Notes: generated by a model not told the origin, from the letters alone. Shown: positions 25,652 through 34,701, numbered from the stretch's first letter. The stretch is 64,000 bases of DNA from Sphingomonas hankookensis (GCF_022664465.1 NZ_JAKREV010000001.1:992001-1056000); one strand, 5' to 3'. Translations and numbers: made by a program.

Positions 25652-27604
25652 CTATCGCTTGACCAATTCGGTGTGCCGGGCCGACTGACGTTCCAGCGCC
25701 CACTCGGACCGAAGGCGACCCTTCAGCGCCTCCCGTGCGCGAGCCGGCGGCAGTTCCTCCTCGTAGACTAGCAGGACGACTTGGTCGGCCATGTCCGGAA
25801 GAACCTCCACGATCCGCGACCGATGGCCGCCGTCGAGACGTCCAAAGGGAGAGTCGATCACGATCGGACCGCGTAGCTGCGCGTTGTTCTGCAGCGCCGC
25901 GACGAGCGAGAGCGCGACCACGTGCTCCGCGCCCGCCGATCGCACCGGGATGTCGCTGCCATCCCGATGGACGATCATCAGACCGTAGCTGTCGTTGATG
26001 CGCAGTCCTGCGTAGTCCTGCTCCGTGGTCAGCAGCTTGAAGTATCGGCTTGCGTCCGCCTCCACCCGATGACGGAGCTGGTCGCGGTAGACGTCCACGC
26101 TGTCCTTGAACAACTCATACAGCCTGCTCGCCATGTCGCGGCGCCGGCGTTCGGAGTCCATCTGCCCGCCAGCCAGCTTGTCGAGACGCTTCTGAATGTT
26201 GTCGCGGTAGTTGGCGTTCCCGGCGAGCTTTTCGTTCGTCGCCTTGATTCCTTCCTCCAAGGCCGCGATCTGCCGAACGATGGAATCGTAATCTCGACGC
26301 AGCCCTTTCAACTCATCCTCGGCATCGCCGGTCAGCTGCTTCTCGATCTCTTCGATCTCGGCCGACTTCGCATACATCTCGAGACGCTTTGCCTCGAGGT
26401 CTGCCCATAGCAGGCGCAGGGCCTCGGGGTTGGACACTGCAAGCTGCGCTTCGAGCGCGTCGAGTCTGCGGCGAACCCCGCCCAGCTCGCGTTGCGCCTC
26501 GTCCGTCGAACCCTGCCCGCTCGGAAGCATTGCTCGGATTTTGGCCTGCGCTTCCGGCGGGACGGTCTGCAGACATGTGGGGCAGGACGCCTCGTGACCC
26601 TCGGCGAGACTGTGAAGGACCTGCGCCCGCGTGACGGCGCTCTGAAGTTCCACTTCACGGGCCCGGTGAGCGGTGACCGCCACGACCAGCCGGGGTCGAA
26701 TGATGGCCGACCAGGCCGGCGCCATGGCCTTCCCGATATCGTCCTTCTTCTCGCTGATGATCTTCTGCAGGCCACCCACCTCACCGGCGAGCCGATCACG
26801 CTTGTCCAGAAGCGTCGCCATGCGCTCGCGACGGCGCATGTCGTCCTCGATCGCGACCTTCTTCGCTCGCAGCCCCTCAAGGTCTCTCTCATGCCGAAAC
26901 AGGTCCTGAGTGAGCACCTCGCGCTCTTCGACCAGACTTTGGAGCTGATTGCCGAATTCGCGCGTCTTCTGATCACCTTGGGCGGCGACCGCCACCCGTT
27001 CCTCGGCCTTGTCCAGCGCCAGCTTCAGAGTGTCGCGGGACTTCGTCAGCGTCGGCAGACCGAGGATGCGTTCGATCGCCTGGCTGATCTTGGGCCCCAT
27101 GTCCGTGTCGCCGTGGAGCAGGTCCTCGTACTCCTGCAGCAATTCGCCGTCGAACAGGAAGAACCGAGCGATCTGTTCCGGCAGGATGCGTTCCAATTCG
27201 ATCGCCGCCTGCTGCGCGGGCAGGATGTGTCCGCCGCGCTCGAGATAGTAGTCGGCGACGTAGTCCGAATGCCCGGCGGGGGCGCCCGCCCCGGACTTCG
27301 GTCGACAGGTCCGGGTGAGCCGGTAGTCCGCCCCTGCGTGGCTCAGCTCGAGCCGCACCTCGAAGCTGCGCGCACCGTCTGCGCGGGCCTCCCAGTTGAT
27401 CATGTCGTGGAAGGAGACCGCCCGGCGCCCTCGGCCGATGATCTTGCCGAACAGCGCGAAGCGGAAGGCGTTCAGCAAGGTCGTCTTGCCCCGCATGTTC
27501 TCGCCGTAGAACACGGTGACGCCCTCGTCGCTGGGCAGGTCGAACGCCTGCTCGCCCTTGAACGCACCGAAATCCTTCAGGTGAAGGGACTTGATCCGCA
27601 GCAT
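25652..27604 (-). CDS. DndD/Rad50-like ABC-type ATPase with zinc-hook motif
   Basis: A 650-residue SMC-like protein. The N-terminal ATPase half has Walker A GENMRGKT at 34-41 and the family-typical RFFLFDGE near 147-154. Long coiled coils at about 195-300 and 350-520 flank a single CPTC at 341-344, which could dimerise as a Rad50-type zinc hook. The C-terminal half carries the signature region SAGAEHVVALSLVAAL and Walker B PIVIDSPFGRLD. DndD proteins act in phosphorothioate and related defence systems, coupling ATP use to DNA handling. No other Dnd gene is nearby, so only family likeness is claimed. Its start overlaps the 65-residue gene by one base. Confidence 0.85.
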   Translation of the reverse strand: MLRIKSLHLKDFGAFKGEQAFDLPSDEGVTVFYGENMRGKTTLLNAFRFALFGKIIGRGRRAVSFHDMINWEARADGARSFEVRLELSHAGADYRLTRTCRPKSGAGAPAGHSDYVADYYLERGGHILPAQQAAIELERILPEQIARFFLFDGELLQEYEDLLHGDTDMGPKISQAIERILGLPTLTKSRDTLKLALDKAEERVAVAAQGDQKTREFGNQLQSLVEEREVLTQDLFRHERDLEGLRAKKVAIEDDMRRRERMATLLDKRDRLAGEVGGLQKIISEKKDDIGKAMAPAWSAIIRPRLVVAVTAHRAREVELQSAVTRAQVLHSLAEGHEASCPTCLQTVPPEAQAKIRAMLPSGQGSTDEAQRELGGVRRRLDALEAQLAVSNPEALRLLWADLEAKRLEMYAKSAEIEEIEKQLTGDAEDELKGLRRDYDSIVRQIAALEEGIKATNEKLAGNANYRDNIQKRLDKLAGGQMDSERRRRDMASRLYELFKDSVDVYRDQLRHRVEADASRYFKLLTTEQDYAGLRINDSYGLMIVHRDGSDIPVRSAGAEHVVALSLVAALQNNAQLRGPIVIDSPFGRLDGGHRSRIVEVLPDMADQVVLLVYEEELPPARAREALKGRLRSEWALERQSARHTELVKR

Positions 27605-27801
27605 CAGTTCGCCTCCGCCGCGCGCTGGGCGATCGCCTCGTCGACCTGACGAAGAACGTTGTCGGCCACCACGCCGTCTGCGTGAAGGCGCAGGATCTCC
27701 AGCACGAGATCGCGATCGACGTCGGGATACCGGTCGGATCGCACCCGTTCGATAGTGTCGGCGACCGATGCGTCCCGATTCACGCGAGCTTCGTCAGGCA
27801 T
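27604..27801 (-). CDS. Operon small protein, 65 residues
   Basis: It overlaps the helicase stop by eight bases and shares one base (TGATG) with the ATPase start, which is strong evidence of coupled translation. The sequence is acidic and helical (SVADTIERVRSDRYPDVDRDLVLEILRLHAD). I recall similarly small proteins between DndD-like ATPases and helicases being labelled as modification-system associated in other genomes, but I cannot verify this. It may be a subunit bridging the two large proteins. Confidence 0.65.
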   Translation of the reverse strand: MPDEARVNRDASVADTIERVRSDRYPDVDRDLVLEILRLHADGVVADNVLRQVDEAIAQRAAEAN

Positions 27802-29950
27802 CTGCCATCTCCATCTCTTCCAATTCGTCGGCTTCGAAGCCGTTTCCGGTCAGCGTCGCCCAGTCGAAGCCAGCCGCCGCGGCCAGGCGCCGGAGGTCGG
27901 CGACCGCGCCAGGGTTGACGGCGTGGCCGCCGAACTCGATCGCGCGCGCCAGCTCTCCCTTCAGGATCGAGCCGCCCATCGCGTCGTCGTCGTCGGTTTC
28001 CGGCACGACGATCACGTCGTGCAGATGCGCAAGCGCCTTACCCGGAGAGCGGCGCAGCACCCGGCCGCGGCGTTGGATAAACTCGCGCGGGTTCTTCGAC
28101 GACGCCAGGATCAACGCGTGGGTAACCGAAGGAATGTCCACCCCCTCGTCCAGGCAGCGGATCGACACAACGACGCCGCCGCGCTCCCCGAACACCTCGA
28201 GCGTGCGGGCGCGGTCACCGACCATCGCGCTGTGGTATTCGTAGACGTCGGCGATGCCCGCTTCGGAAATCGCTCGCTTGACGGATGCCAGCTGCCCCTG
28301 ATCGTCGCAGTAGACGATCCAGCGCTGGCCAGCCCGATACGCGCGAGCCAGGATCGCGCCGGCGAGCGGCACCTTGGCCTTTGCCGACTTGATGATCCTG
28401 GCGCGCCTGATCAGCAGCAGCTTCAGACGCGCGGACTGACCCGAGTCGGCGTCGCCGCCGCCAGCCATCGATCTCGCGTAGAGCCGACGGAACTCGTCGG
28501 TCACGCTGATCCACTCGGCCCGCTCGCCCGCGTCCAGCGACACCGTATGGACGTTGTAGGCGTAGGGCGTGAGGGCGCCAGCCCGGATCGCATCCTCGAG
28601 CCCGAACGGGGGCGGCACGATGCCCCCGAAGTAATCCAAAATCAGCTTGGTGCCGTCGGGGTCGCCCGCCCGCTCGGGGGTCGCGCTGAGCCCAAGCCGA
28701 GGACCCGTATCCAGGGTCAGCAGCCGGCTGGCGCCAGCGGCGCCCAGCCGATGCACTTCGTCGGCGACCATGAACAGATGGTTACCCCCGACCAGCAGCC
28801 CGCGGAACTCCTCGCTCGAAGCGGTCTGGATGGTCGACACGACCGCACGAGGAGCGCCTTGCGCCCCCGGACGCGTCCAAGTGCGCAATCTGGCGCCGTC
28901 GCGCCAGGTGGCGTTGCCGCCGCCACAGACCATCAGCTGCAAGCCGGCATGCGCGAACGTGCCGCGCAGCTCAACCTCCCACTGATTCAGGAGAAGTTCG
29001 CTCGGGACTAGAACGAGCGGCGTCTCGCCGCGCCGGAACGCATCGCCGATCGCGCACAGGGCGGTGAACGTCTTGCCCGAACCGGTGGCGTGCTTCAGGA
29101 TTCCCCGTCGCCCTCGCGCTTCCCACGCATCCAGCCCAGCGACCTGATGCGGACGAGGCGCGCGCCCGTCGGCGCTGCCGGCTTCGGCCGACCAACGCGC
29201 CGCCTGCTCGAGCTCGAGGCAGATTTCGTCGACGAAGTCCGGCCAACGCCCCGCATCGGCGGCCGACACGATCGCCTCGCGGGCGGTGTCGGGCAGCGAG
29301 CGCACTGTGATCCCCGGCCACTGATCGTCCCACACCCTCTCGAAATAGGCGGCCTCGTCCTCGACTCGCAGCCCCTCGCCGTCATCTCGCCAGCTCGCGA
29401 ACACGTCGACGGACTCGAGGTTGCCGTCCCTCGCCAGACCAGGCCAAGTCTCGTTCATCGAACCCTTGAACGCGACACGATCGCCGAAACGGTCGGCGAG
29501 GATGCCCACCTTGTCGTGGAAAAGCCGCTTCGGCCGCCCGCCGGCCTCGTCGCCCACCCATGCGATCTTGCAGTCGATCACGCCTGCGGCGACCAGGGAG
29601 GCAAGCACGACCGCGGGCTTGGACATTCCGTCGCTCGCCATCAGCTGCCTGAACGATTCCGCGATCGCGGCGCCCGCCTCGGCCTCGGCGCGCTCGCTGT
29701 AGCCGTCGCGCAGCGCCTCATGGTCGCCATCGGAGAGTATCGGCGAGCAGATCAGACGCATCTTCCCGCCCGCACCCACGAATTCCTTCAGGCTGGGCCA
29801 GGCCAGCAGGAAGATCGTGCTCGAGAAGAAGCCGACCGCGCGATCATACGTCAGCGCCGCACGAACCGCCGGAAGGTAGAATCCCTCCGCCACGTCGTCC
29901 TCGGGTTTGTGGTACGCCCGCTTGAAGTCGTGATCGCGAAGCCGGCCCAT
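27794..29950 (-). CDS. PLD-type nuclease domain fused to SF2 helicase
   Basis: A 718-residue protein. Residues about 20-210 are a phospholipase-D-like module with one HKD-type motif, H145-x-K147 and D153, then GSMN at 163-166. This fits a dimeric nuclease of the kind seen in several defence helicases. Residues about 265-680 are a DEAD/DEAH-type superfamily 2 helicase: Walker A ATGSGKT at 288-294, DEVH at 397-400, LSATP motif III, and QRRGRVLR motif VI. It should translocate on DNA and may cleave it. It starts one base after the HTH protein's stop and overlaps the next small gene, so it is part of the operon. Confidence 0.88.
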   Translation of the reverse strand: MGRLRDHDFKRAYHKPEDDVAEGFYLPAVRAALTYDRAVGFFSSTIFLLAWPSLKEFVGAGGKMRLICSPILSDGDHEALRDGYSERAEAEAGAAIAESFRQLMASDGMSKPAVVLASLVAAGVIDCKIAWVGDEAGGRPKRLFHDKVGILADRFGDRVAFKGSMNETWPGLARDGNLESVDVFASWRDDGEGLRVEDEAAYFERVWDDQWPGITVRSLPDTAREAIVSAADAGRWPDFVDEICLELEQAARWSAEAGSADGRAPRPHQVAGLDAWEARGRRGILKHATGSGKTFTALCAIGDAFRRGETPLVLVPSELLLNQWEVELRGTFAHAGLQLMVCGGGNATWRDGARLRTWTRPGAQGAPRAVVSTIQTASSEEFRGLLVGGNHLFMVADEVHRLGAAGASRLLTLDTGPRLGLSATPERAGDPDGTKLILDYFGGIVPPPFGLEDAIRAGALTPYAYNVHTVSLDAGERAEWISVTDEFRRLYARSMAGGGDADSGQSARLKLLLIRRARIIKSAKAKVPLAGAILARAYRAGQRWIVYCDDQGQLASVKRAISEAGIADVYEYHSAMVGDRARTLEVFGERGGVVVSIRCLDEGVDIPSVTHALILASSKNPREFIQRRGRVLRRSPGKALAHLHDVIVVPETDDDDAMGGSILKGELARAIEFGGHAVNPGAVADLRRLAAAAGFDWATLTGNGFEADELEEMEMADA

Positions 29951-29951
29951 G

Positions 29952-30776
29952 CTACGCCCCGGCCATCCGGTCGCGCGTCATCTCGACGCGCTTGACTATG
30001 GCATCGGCCAAGCGCCCCGGCGGGCACGCAAGAAGGGTTTCGGTGACCGCGTCCCCGTCGCCGGGGCGCAGTCGACGCTCCTGATGCGCTATCTTGCCCG
30101 CCGTGGCCTCGATGATGGTGGCCGCCCTGACCTGAACGTTACGCGACCAAGCGAAGTCGTTGTAGAGACCAGCATCCCAGATCACGAACACGTCGTCCTC
30201 CGCCGCATATCCGGCCAGCAGGACGATACGCCCGCCCGAATGGTCGAAGTTCGCCCGCTGTCCCCGCTTCTGGCCCGGAACAATCAGCTGGATCTTGTGC
30301 TCGCCCGTGGGCCTGCCCCCGGGGGGGCGGGTCGCGTTGAACATGTAGACCCGCACCCTTGTCGGCAGAGGCGGCGCAAGGTCGGCCTCCATCGGCTTCT
30401 GGTCGAAGTCGCTGTGCGAGCGCACACGGCCGCCGAGCGCCTGAAGAAACCGGCGATGCAACTCCGACTGCGGGACCTTCTCCGTCAGCAGCGACAGGCC
30501 ATCGTCAGCGCCCAAAGCGGCCTCATCGCCCCCTCGTTCCTGATCGGGCGCTACCGGGACGATCTGGACGCTGCCCATGATGTCGGCAGTCACCGACTGG
30601 ACGTGTCCGCCTGCGGCGACTTCGGCGAGCCAACGCTCGAAGTGATCACGACGAAGACGCCATTGGCCGCGCAGCTTGAAGCCAGGCAGCTCGCCGTCGG
30701 CGAGCATGGACGTGACCGTGCGCTCGCCCAGCTTGAGGCGAGTCGCAACGTCTCGGATGGTGAGAATATCGTCCAT
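29952..30776 (-). CDS. Excisionase-type HTH protein with operon-shared domain
   Basis: A 274-residue protein from the ATG at 30776. Residues 3-52 are an excisionase/MerR-like winged HTH (ILTIRDVATRLKLGERTVTSMLADGELPGFKLRGQWRLRRDHFERWL). Residues about 139-265 share a domain with the 345-residue protein at the operon end: VRVYMFN, GGR, EHKIQL, RIVLLAGY, VFVIWDA, SRNVQVRAATII, LLACPPGRL. The HTH could bind the CAGCT-rich dyad region just upstream, giving local control, or direct the shared domain to DNA. The domain's activity is unknown. The gene is separated from the methyltransferase by 88 bases and joined to the helicase by a 1-base gap. Confidence 0.75.
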   Translation of the reverse strand: MDDILTIRDVATRLKLGERTVTSMLADGELPGFKLRGQWRLRRDHFERWLAEVAAGGHVQSVTADIMGSVQIVPVAPDQERGGDEAALGADDGLSLLTEKVPQSELHRRFLQALGGRVRSHSDFDQKPMEADLAPPLPTRVRVYMFNATRPPGGRPTGEHKIQLIVPGQKRGQRANFDHSGGRIVLLAGYAAEDDVFVIWDAGLYNDFAWSRNVQVRAATIIEATAGKIAHQERRLRPGDGDAVTETLLACPPGRLADAIVKRVEMTRDRMAGA

Positions 30777-30800
30777 TTTCCTCAGCCCATATCGACAACG

Positions 30801-30860
30801 CAGCTGCCTTTTCCGCAAACTACGCAGCTTAGTAAGCTGTAGATCAGCTAAAAATCAGCT
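30801..30860 (-). promoter_or_regulatory. CAGCT-rich dyad region between first and second operon genes
   Basis: The 88-base gap holds a perfect dyad CAGCTT-AGT-AAGCTG (30825-30839), an AGCT at 30801-30806, and a direct repeat of ATCAGCT (30843-30849 and 30854-30860). Five AGCT cores occur in 60 bases. It could be an operator or internal promoter for the HTH protein onward. Confidence 0.45.
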
Positions 30861-30864
30861 GGTG

Positions 30865-33800
30865 TCAACTGACGTGGTTCATCAGTGACCGGATCTGGTG
30901 GAAGTCGGGGAAGGACGTCCGCCCCTCCGACATCAGCCGCCGCATGACTTCCGCATGGACGCCTTGCACGCCCCGCGCCGCTACTTCGGGTATGGCGGTC
31001 GCATCATCGACGAGGCGGACGAGGTCGATCTCGGCATTGCGGCCGACGGGCGCGGCTCGCGCCGCCGACGGCTTGCGGAGGTTCATGACCACATCGAAGT
31101 GGGCGACGTTCTCCTGCCCGTCGCGACCCTTGTAGCCCTTATGGCTCTGCTGCTTGCGGTCCAACGACGCGGCCTCATGGAATTCGAAGCCGGCGGCGGC
31201 GGCAGCTTCGCTCAGAGACCGCCACACCGCGCTGTTGGTATTGTGGAAGACGACCGTGGCCCACCCCCCCGGCTTGAGAACGCGCGAGATCTCGGCCAGC
31301 GACGCGGCCATCAGGCCGGAATAGTCGTTCAACGTCTTCCCACCATGCTGGGGGGAGAGGGAACGGTTGACCACAGCCTCCAGCGCGGGGTCGGTGACGC
31401 GACCAAGCCACGCCTCCCAGATCAGATTGCAATCGGCGTAGAAGATGTTCGAACCGAACGGCGGATCGGTGAAAACGTAGTCGATGCTGCCATCCGGCAC
31501 GCGCGACAGGTCGGTCGCGCTTCCCGTCAGCACCTTCGGCGCATCGGGCGTCGCAGGCTTGAAAGCCGCGTAGTAGGACTTCAGCTGGCCGATCTTCTTG
31601 CGCATCACCTGCAGGACGTTCGCTTCGGCGGACAGTTGGGGAACGTATAACGTGCCGGTTAGGGGCCGATGCCCTCCTCGCGCATTGAACCGGCGCATCT
31701 TTGTGCCATGCCAGGCGGTGTTGGTGAAGGCGAACGCCAGCGCGGAGCGAAGCCGCTCGTCGAGCTCCGCCTGAATGGCCTTCCACAAGACCGAAAGGGC
31801 CAGCCGATTTCGATCGGTATACATGTCCCGCACCGCCCTGACGCCCTGCAGATGAAGCGCGCATCGCTGATACATCTCTCGATCGGCGCCGAGCGGTACG
31901 TCGGGAAAGGGAGCATCGACGATGACGCCAGCCAGCAGATCTGCGTCGCGACGGTCCTCCTCGGTCGCCGCACGCTGGCCACGCCTGCCGTCCGCACGGT
32001 CGAAGGCGACGAACGCTGGTTCGTTGCCGATGACCTCGAAATGGCGCCGGTCGGCCCGATGATCGCACGACGGGCACTCCGTCTCGCGTGTGATCCGGCC
32101 CGTCGCCCGATCCACCGTGTCCCACAGCAGGAAGTCGTGGCGGCACTCGGGGCAGCGGTGCCTCGTGCTCCACAACGTCCACCTGATGACCGCCGGTTCG
32201 CCGTTCTCGTCGCGCGTAGAGTAGAAGCGATCGAACTCCGGCTTCACCGAAGCCGCAATCCTGTCGAATGCCGCCTCAAGCGCCGCGCCGTCGCAGGTGT
32301 TCGTGTGGTTCCAAGCGAGATGGCTCGCCGCCGGCGACAGGTCGTTCAAGATCGCGCGGCGACCTTCCATCGCAGCGGCGACGCCGGTCATGCCGGAACC
32401 ACAGAACGGATCTAGCACGACGTCGCCCGGCTTAGAGAAGTGGCTGATGAACGGGCGTATCGCCTCGGGCGGCACCTTGGTATGGTAGCTGTGCGCATTG
32501 TAGAACGCCGTGTTCCGCGACCCGGGAACCAGGCGGTCCGACGGCGGCCCGTCAGGAGCCCTGCCGCCGTTGCTCGCCGGCAGCGGACCGTCCGTCACGT
32601 AGCGCGCGACGAAGTCCGTCATCCGCCCCGCGGCTGGAACCGGCCCGAGCGCGGCGCGCCTCGCCTCGACACCGCCGATCGTGATGCCGGTGGCGGAAAG
32701 ATCAGCCTGCAGCACGTCGCGCAGCACTGCGGTATAGAGGTGGTCGGGATCGGTTGCGCCCTCAGATAGCGCACGCTGGATCGATGCATCGACGAACGCC
32801 GGCGGGGCGCCTTCGCGCTTTCTGACAGGGCGGGTCCGATGCGCGAGCGTCAAGGTCAGATCGAGCCTCGTCACCTTCTCCTGCCCCAACAGCCCCTTTA
32901 CGCCCTTGATCGAGGGTTGCCCCTTGTTAAGGACGTGGACGCTACGCGTCTCCAGGCCCGCATCCGACAATGCATCCTGCACTTCGGTCCACACGCGGTC
33001 GTCCGTGTTCGAGAACGCCAAAACGCCTCGTCCATCCCTGCGCATGATCCGGCCAGCCTCACTGAACGCCTTCGCCATGAGATCTCCGTAGAGATCGAGA
33101 TTCTTGCCCCCGGACTCGCGGGGTCGGCGCTGATTGACCACGATCTCGTTGGTCTGGTCGGTCTGCGCTCCCAGCCAAGCGTCCCAGAGCAGCGAACTGT
33201 CGGCGTAGAAGATGTTCGAGCCAAACGGCGGATCCATGAACACCAAGTCCGCCGCCTGATCGGGGATGCAACCAAGATCGGTAGCCGACGACTGGAATAC
33301 CTGCGCCTGGGTCTGGATGCCCTGCCGGCTCTCGTAGAAGCGGAGGACGTCGGCAGCCTTGCGTCGGAAAAGGCTGAGCACGTTCCATTCGTAACGCAGC
33401 GACGACACATACATCGTGCCGGTCATGACGTTCGTGGGACGCTTGGCATTCCACTGATAGCGCTTCGACGCGCGGTTGACGCAGGCGGTGAACGCGAAAA
33501 GCAGCGCCTCGCGCGTTCGGCCCTCCGCCACCTGCACGATCGCGTGCCGGATCGCAGCGAGCGCGTGCAGATTGCGTCTGCTGTAGAAGTCGGCGGCCGT
33601 TGCGATGCCCATCGCCGCATGCGCCGACCTCCACATCTCGCGGTCGGACCCGAACGAATTCGAGGGTATCCAGTAGGGGATTGCCGTTCCGGCGACCTCT
33701 TCGATCAGCGCCATCTCCGAAGCCGTCGGCTCGTGCGCTGAAATGCGCCTACCCGATTTCGAAACGTGTGTCTGGACGGGCACCTCGCCGACCCAGATCA

Positions 33801-34653
33801 GTCGACTCTTCTCGAGTATCAGAGTGCATACCGGGCAGACCAGCTCCTTGCCGAGCCCCTCATGCAACGCGTCCCAGTAGGTGATGTGCTCAGAGCAGCC
33901 GTCGCATGCAAACAGGTCGCTCCAGACAGTGTATTCGATCCGCTCGCCCTGACTTCCGATCGGCACGTAGAGCCAGTCCATCGTCGCCCGCACGTCGCGT
34001 TCGACCTGCACCAACGCCTCCTTGAATGCGACCGGATCGCAGGGCGCGGTGTAGTTCCGAGCGATGTGGACCGCCGCCGGCGACAAGTCCGAAAGAAGCG
34101 CGTTCCTGCCGGTGTCTAATGCGGCAACTCCGGTCATGCCCGATCCGCAGAACGGATCGCTGACCAAGTCGCCAGGACTGGTGAAAGCCTCGATGAAAGG
34201 GATGATCGCTGACGGCGGGACTTTCGTGTGATAGCTATGAGCACGATACGTTGTACTGGCCTTGCTCACATGGATGAGGGGCGGGATCGCCTTAGCCGTC
34301 CTCGGAGCAGCCTTTGATCGACCGGTCGATGATGGGATAATCGAAGGCCTGCTCGGATACACGATTGCATCTTGCTCAGCCCACACGCGGACCGCAGCTG
34401 TGACCGCTGTAGCGTCGGATTCAATCGCGCCCCGCACATCCTTCGGCAAGCGTCCGGCCTGCAATAAAAGCAACTCTGGCGGCAGGCCAAGGATCGCACC
34501 AATCAAACCGATTTGCTCTTCATTCGGAAGACGCTTGCCACTCTCCACCATACTCAAGTAACTTTTATCGACACCAATCTGCGCTGCTAACGATGCTTGA
34601 GATATACCCATTGCATCGCGGCGTCTTTTAATTTGCAAACCTACCGCGACCAT
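30865..34653 (-). CDS. XRE-HTH fused to tandem DNA methyltransferase modules
   Basis: A 1262-residue chain. Residues 5-60 form an XRE helix-turn-helix. Two homologous methyltransferase modules follow (about 135-610 and 715-1190), each complete: SAM-binding DPFCGSGMTG (166-175; 748-757), a four-cysteine zinc knuckle (250/253/273/276; 834/837/860/863), and catalytic DPPFGSNIFYAD (474-485; 1063-1074). Motif order is SAM site first and DPPF later, with a long insert, resembling DUF1156-like amino-methyltransferases (adenine or N4-cytosine). Both copies keep all motifs, so both may be active. The HTH and a 6-base dyad 30 bases upstream suggest self-repression. GGAGGA precedes the ATG. It is the first gene of the operon. 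Confidence 0.88.
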   Translation of the reverse strand: MVAVGLQIKRRRDAMGISQASLAAQIGVDKSYLSMVESGKRLPNEEQIGLIGAILGLPPELLLLQAGRLPKDVRGAIESDATAVTAAVRVWAEQDAIVYPSRPSIIPSSTGRSKAAPRTAKAIPPLIHVSKASTTYRAHSYHTKVPPSAIIPFIEAFTSPGDLVSDPFCGSGMTGVAALDTGRNALLSDLSPAAVHIARNYTAPCDPVAFKEALVQVERDVRATMDWLYVPIGSQGERIEYTVWSDLFACDGCSEHITYWDALHEGLGKELVCPVCTLILEKSRLIWVGEVPVQTHVSKSGRRISAHEPTASEMALIEEVAGTAIPYWIPSNSFGSDREMWRSAHAAMGIATAADFYSRRNLHALAAIRHAIVQVAEGRTREALLFAFTACVNRASKRYQWNAKRPTNVMTGTMYVSSLRYEWNVLSLFRRKAADVLRFYESRQGIQTQAQVFQSSATDLGCIPDQAADLVFMDPPFGSNIFYADSSLLWDAWLGAQTDQTNEIVVNQRRPRESGGKNLDLYGDLMAKAFSEAGRIMRRDGRGVLAFSNTDDRVWTEVQDALSDAGLETRSVHVLNKGQPSIKGVKGLLGQEKVTRLDLTLTLAHRTRPVRKREGAPPAFVDASIQRALSEGATDPDHLYTAVLRDVLQADLSATGITIGGVEARRAALGPVPAAGRMTDFVARYVTDGPLPASNGGRAPDGPPSDRLVPGSRNTAFYNAHSYHTKVPPEAIRPFISHFSKPGDVVLDPFCGSGMTGVAAAMEGRRAILNDLSPAASHLAWNHTNTCDGAALEAAFDRIAASVKPEFDRFYSTRDENGEPAVIRWTLWSTRHRCPECRHDFLLWDTVDRATGRITRETECPSCDHRADRRHFEVIGNEPAFVAFDRADGRRGQRAATEEDRRDADLLAGVIVDAPFPDVPLGADREMYQRCALHLQGVRAVRDMYTDRNRLALSVLWKAIQAELDERLRSALAFAFTNTAWHGTKMRRFNARGGHRPLTGTLYVPQLSAEANVLQVMRKKIGQLKSYYAAFKPATPDAPKVLTGSATDLSRVPDGSIDYVFTDPPFGSNIFYADCNLIWEAWLGRVTDPALEAVVNRSLSPQHGGKTLNDYSGLMAASLAEISRVLKPGGWATVVFHNTNSAVWRSLSEAAAAAGFEFHEAASLDRKQQSHKGYKGRDGQENVAHFDVVMNLRKPSAARAAPVGRNAEIDLVRLVDDATAIPEVAARGVQGVHAEVMRRLMSEGRTSFPDFHQIRSLMNHVS

Positions 34654-34682
34654 CGCTTCCTCCGTGGAGCCCGATTGAGCTA

Positions 34683-34701
34683 GTTGACAAAAATAGTCAA
34701 C
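34683..34701. promoter_or_regulatory. Candidate operator of the HTH-methyltransferase operon
   Basis: Perfect GTTGAC-N7-GTCAAC dyad with an A/T-rich spacer, 30 bases before the operon start. The TTGAC in it could also serve as a -35 element on either strand, so protein binding would block transcription. The fused XRE domain is the obvious candidate binder. Confidence 0.55.

Noticed and set aside
24223..34653. Assignment as a Dnd phosphorothioation, BREX or DISARM system
   Set aside because: Only the ATPase resembles DndD. No DndA/B/C/E, PglZ, BrxL or DrmA/B genes are present.
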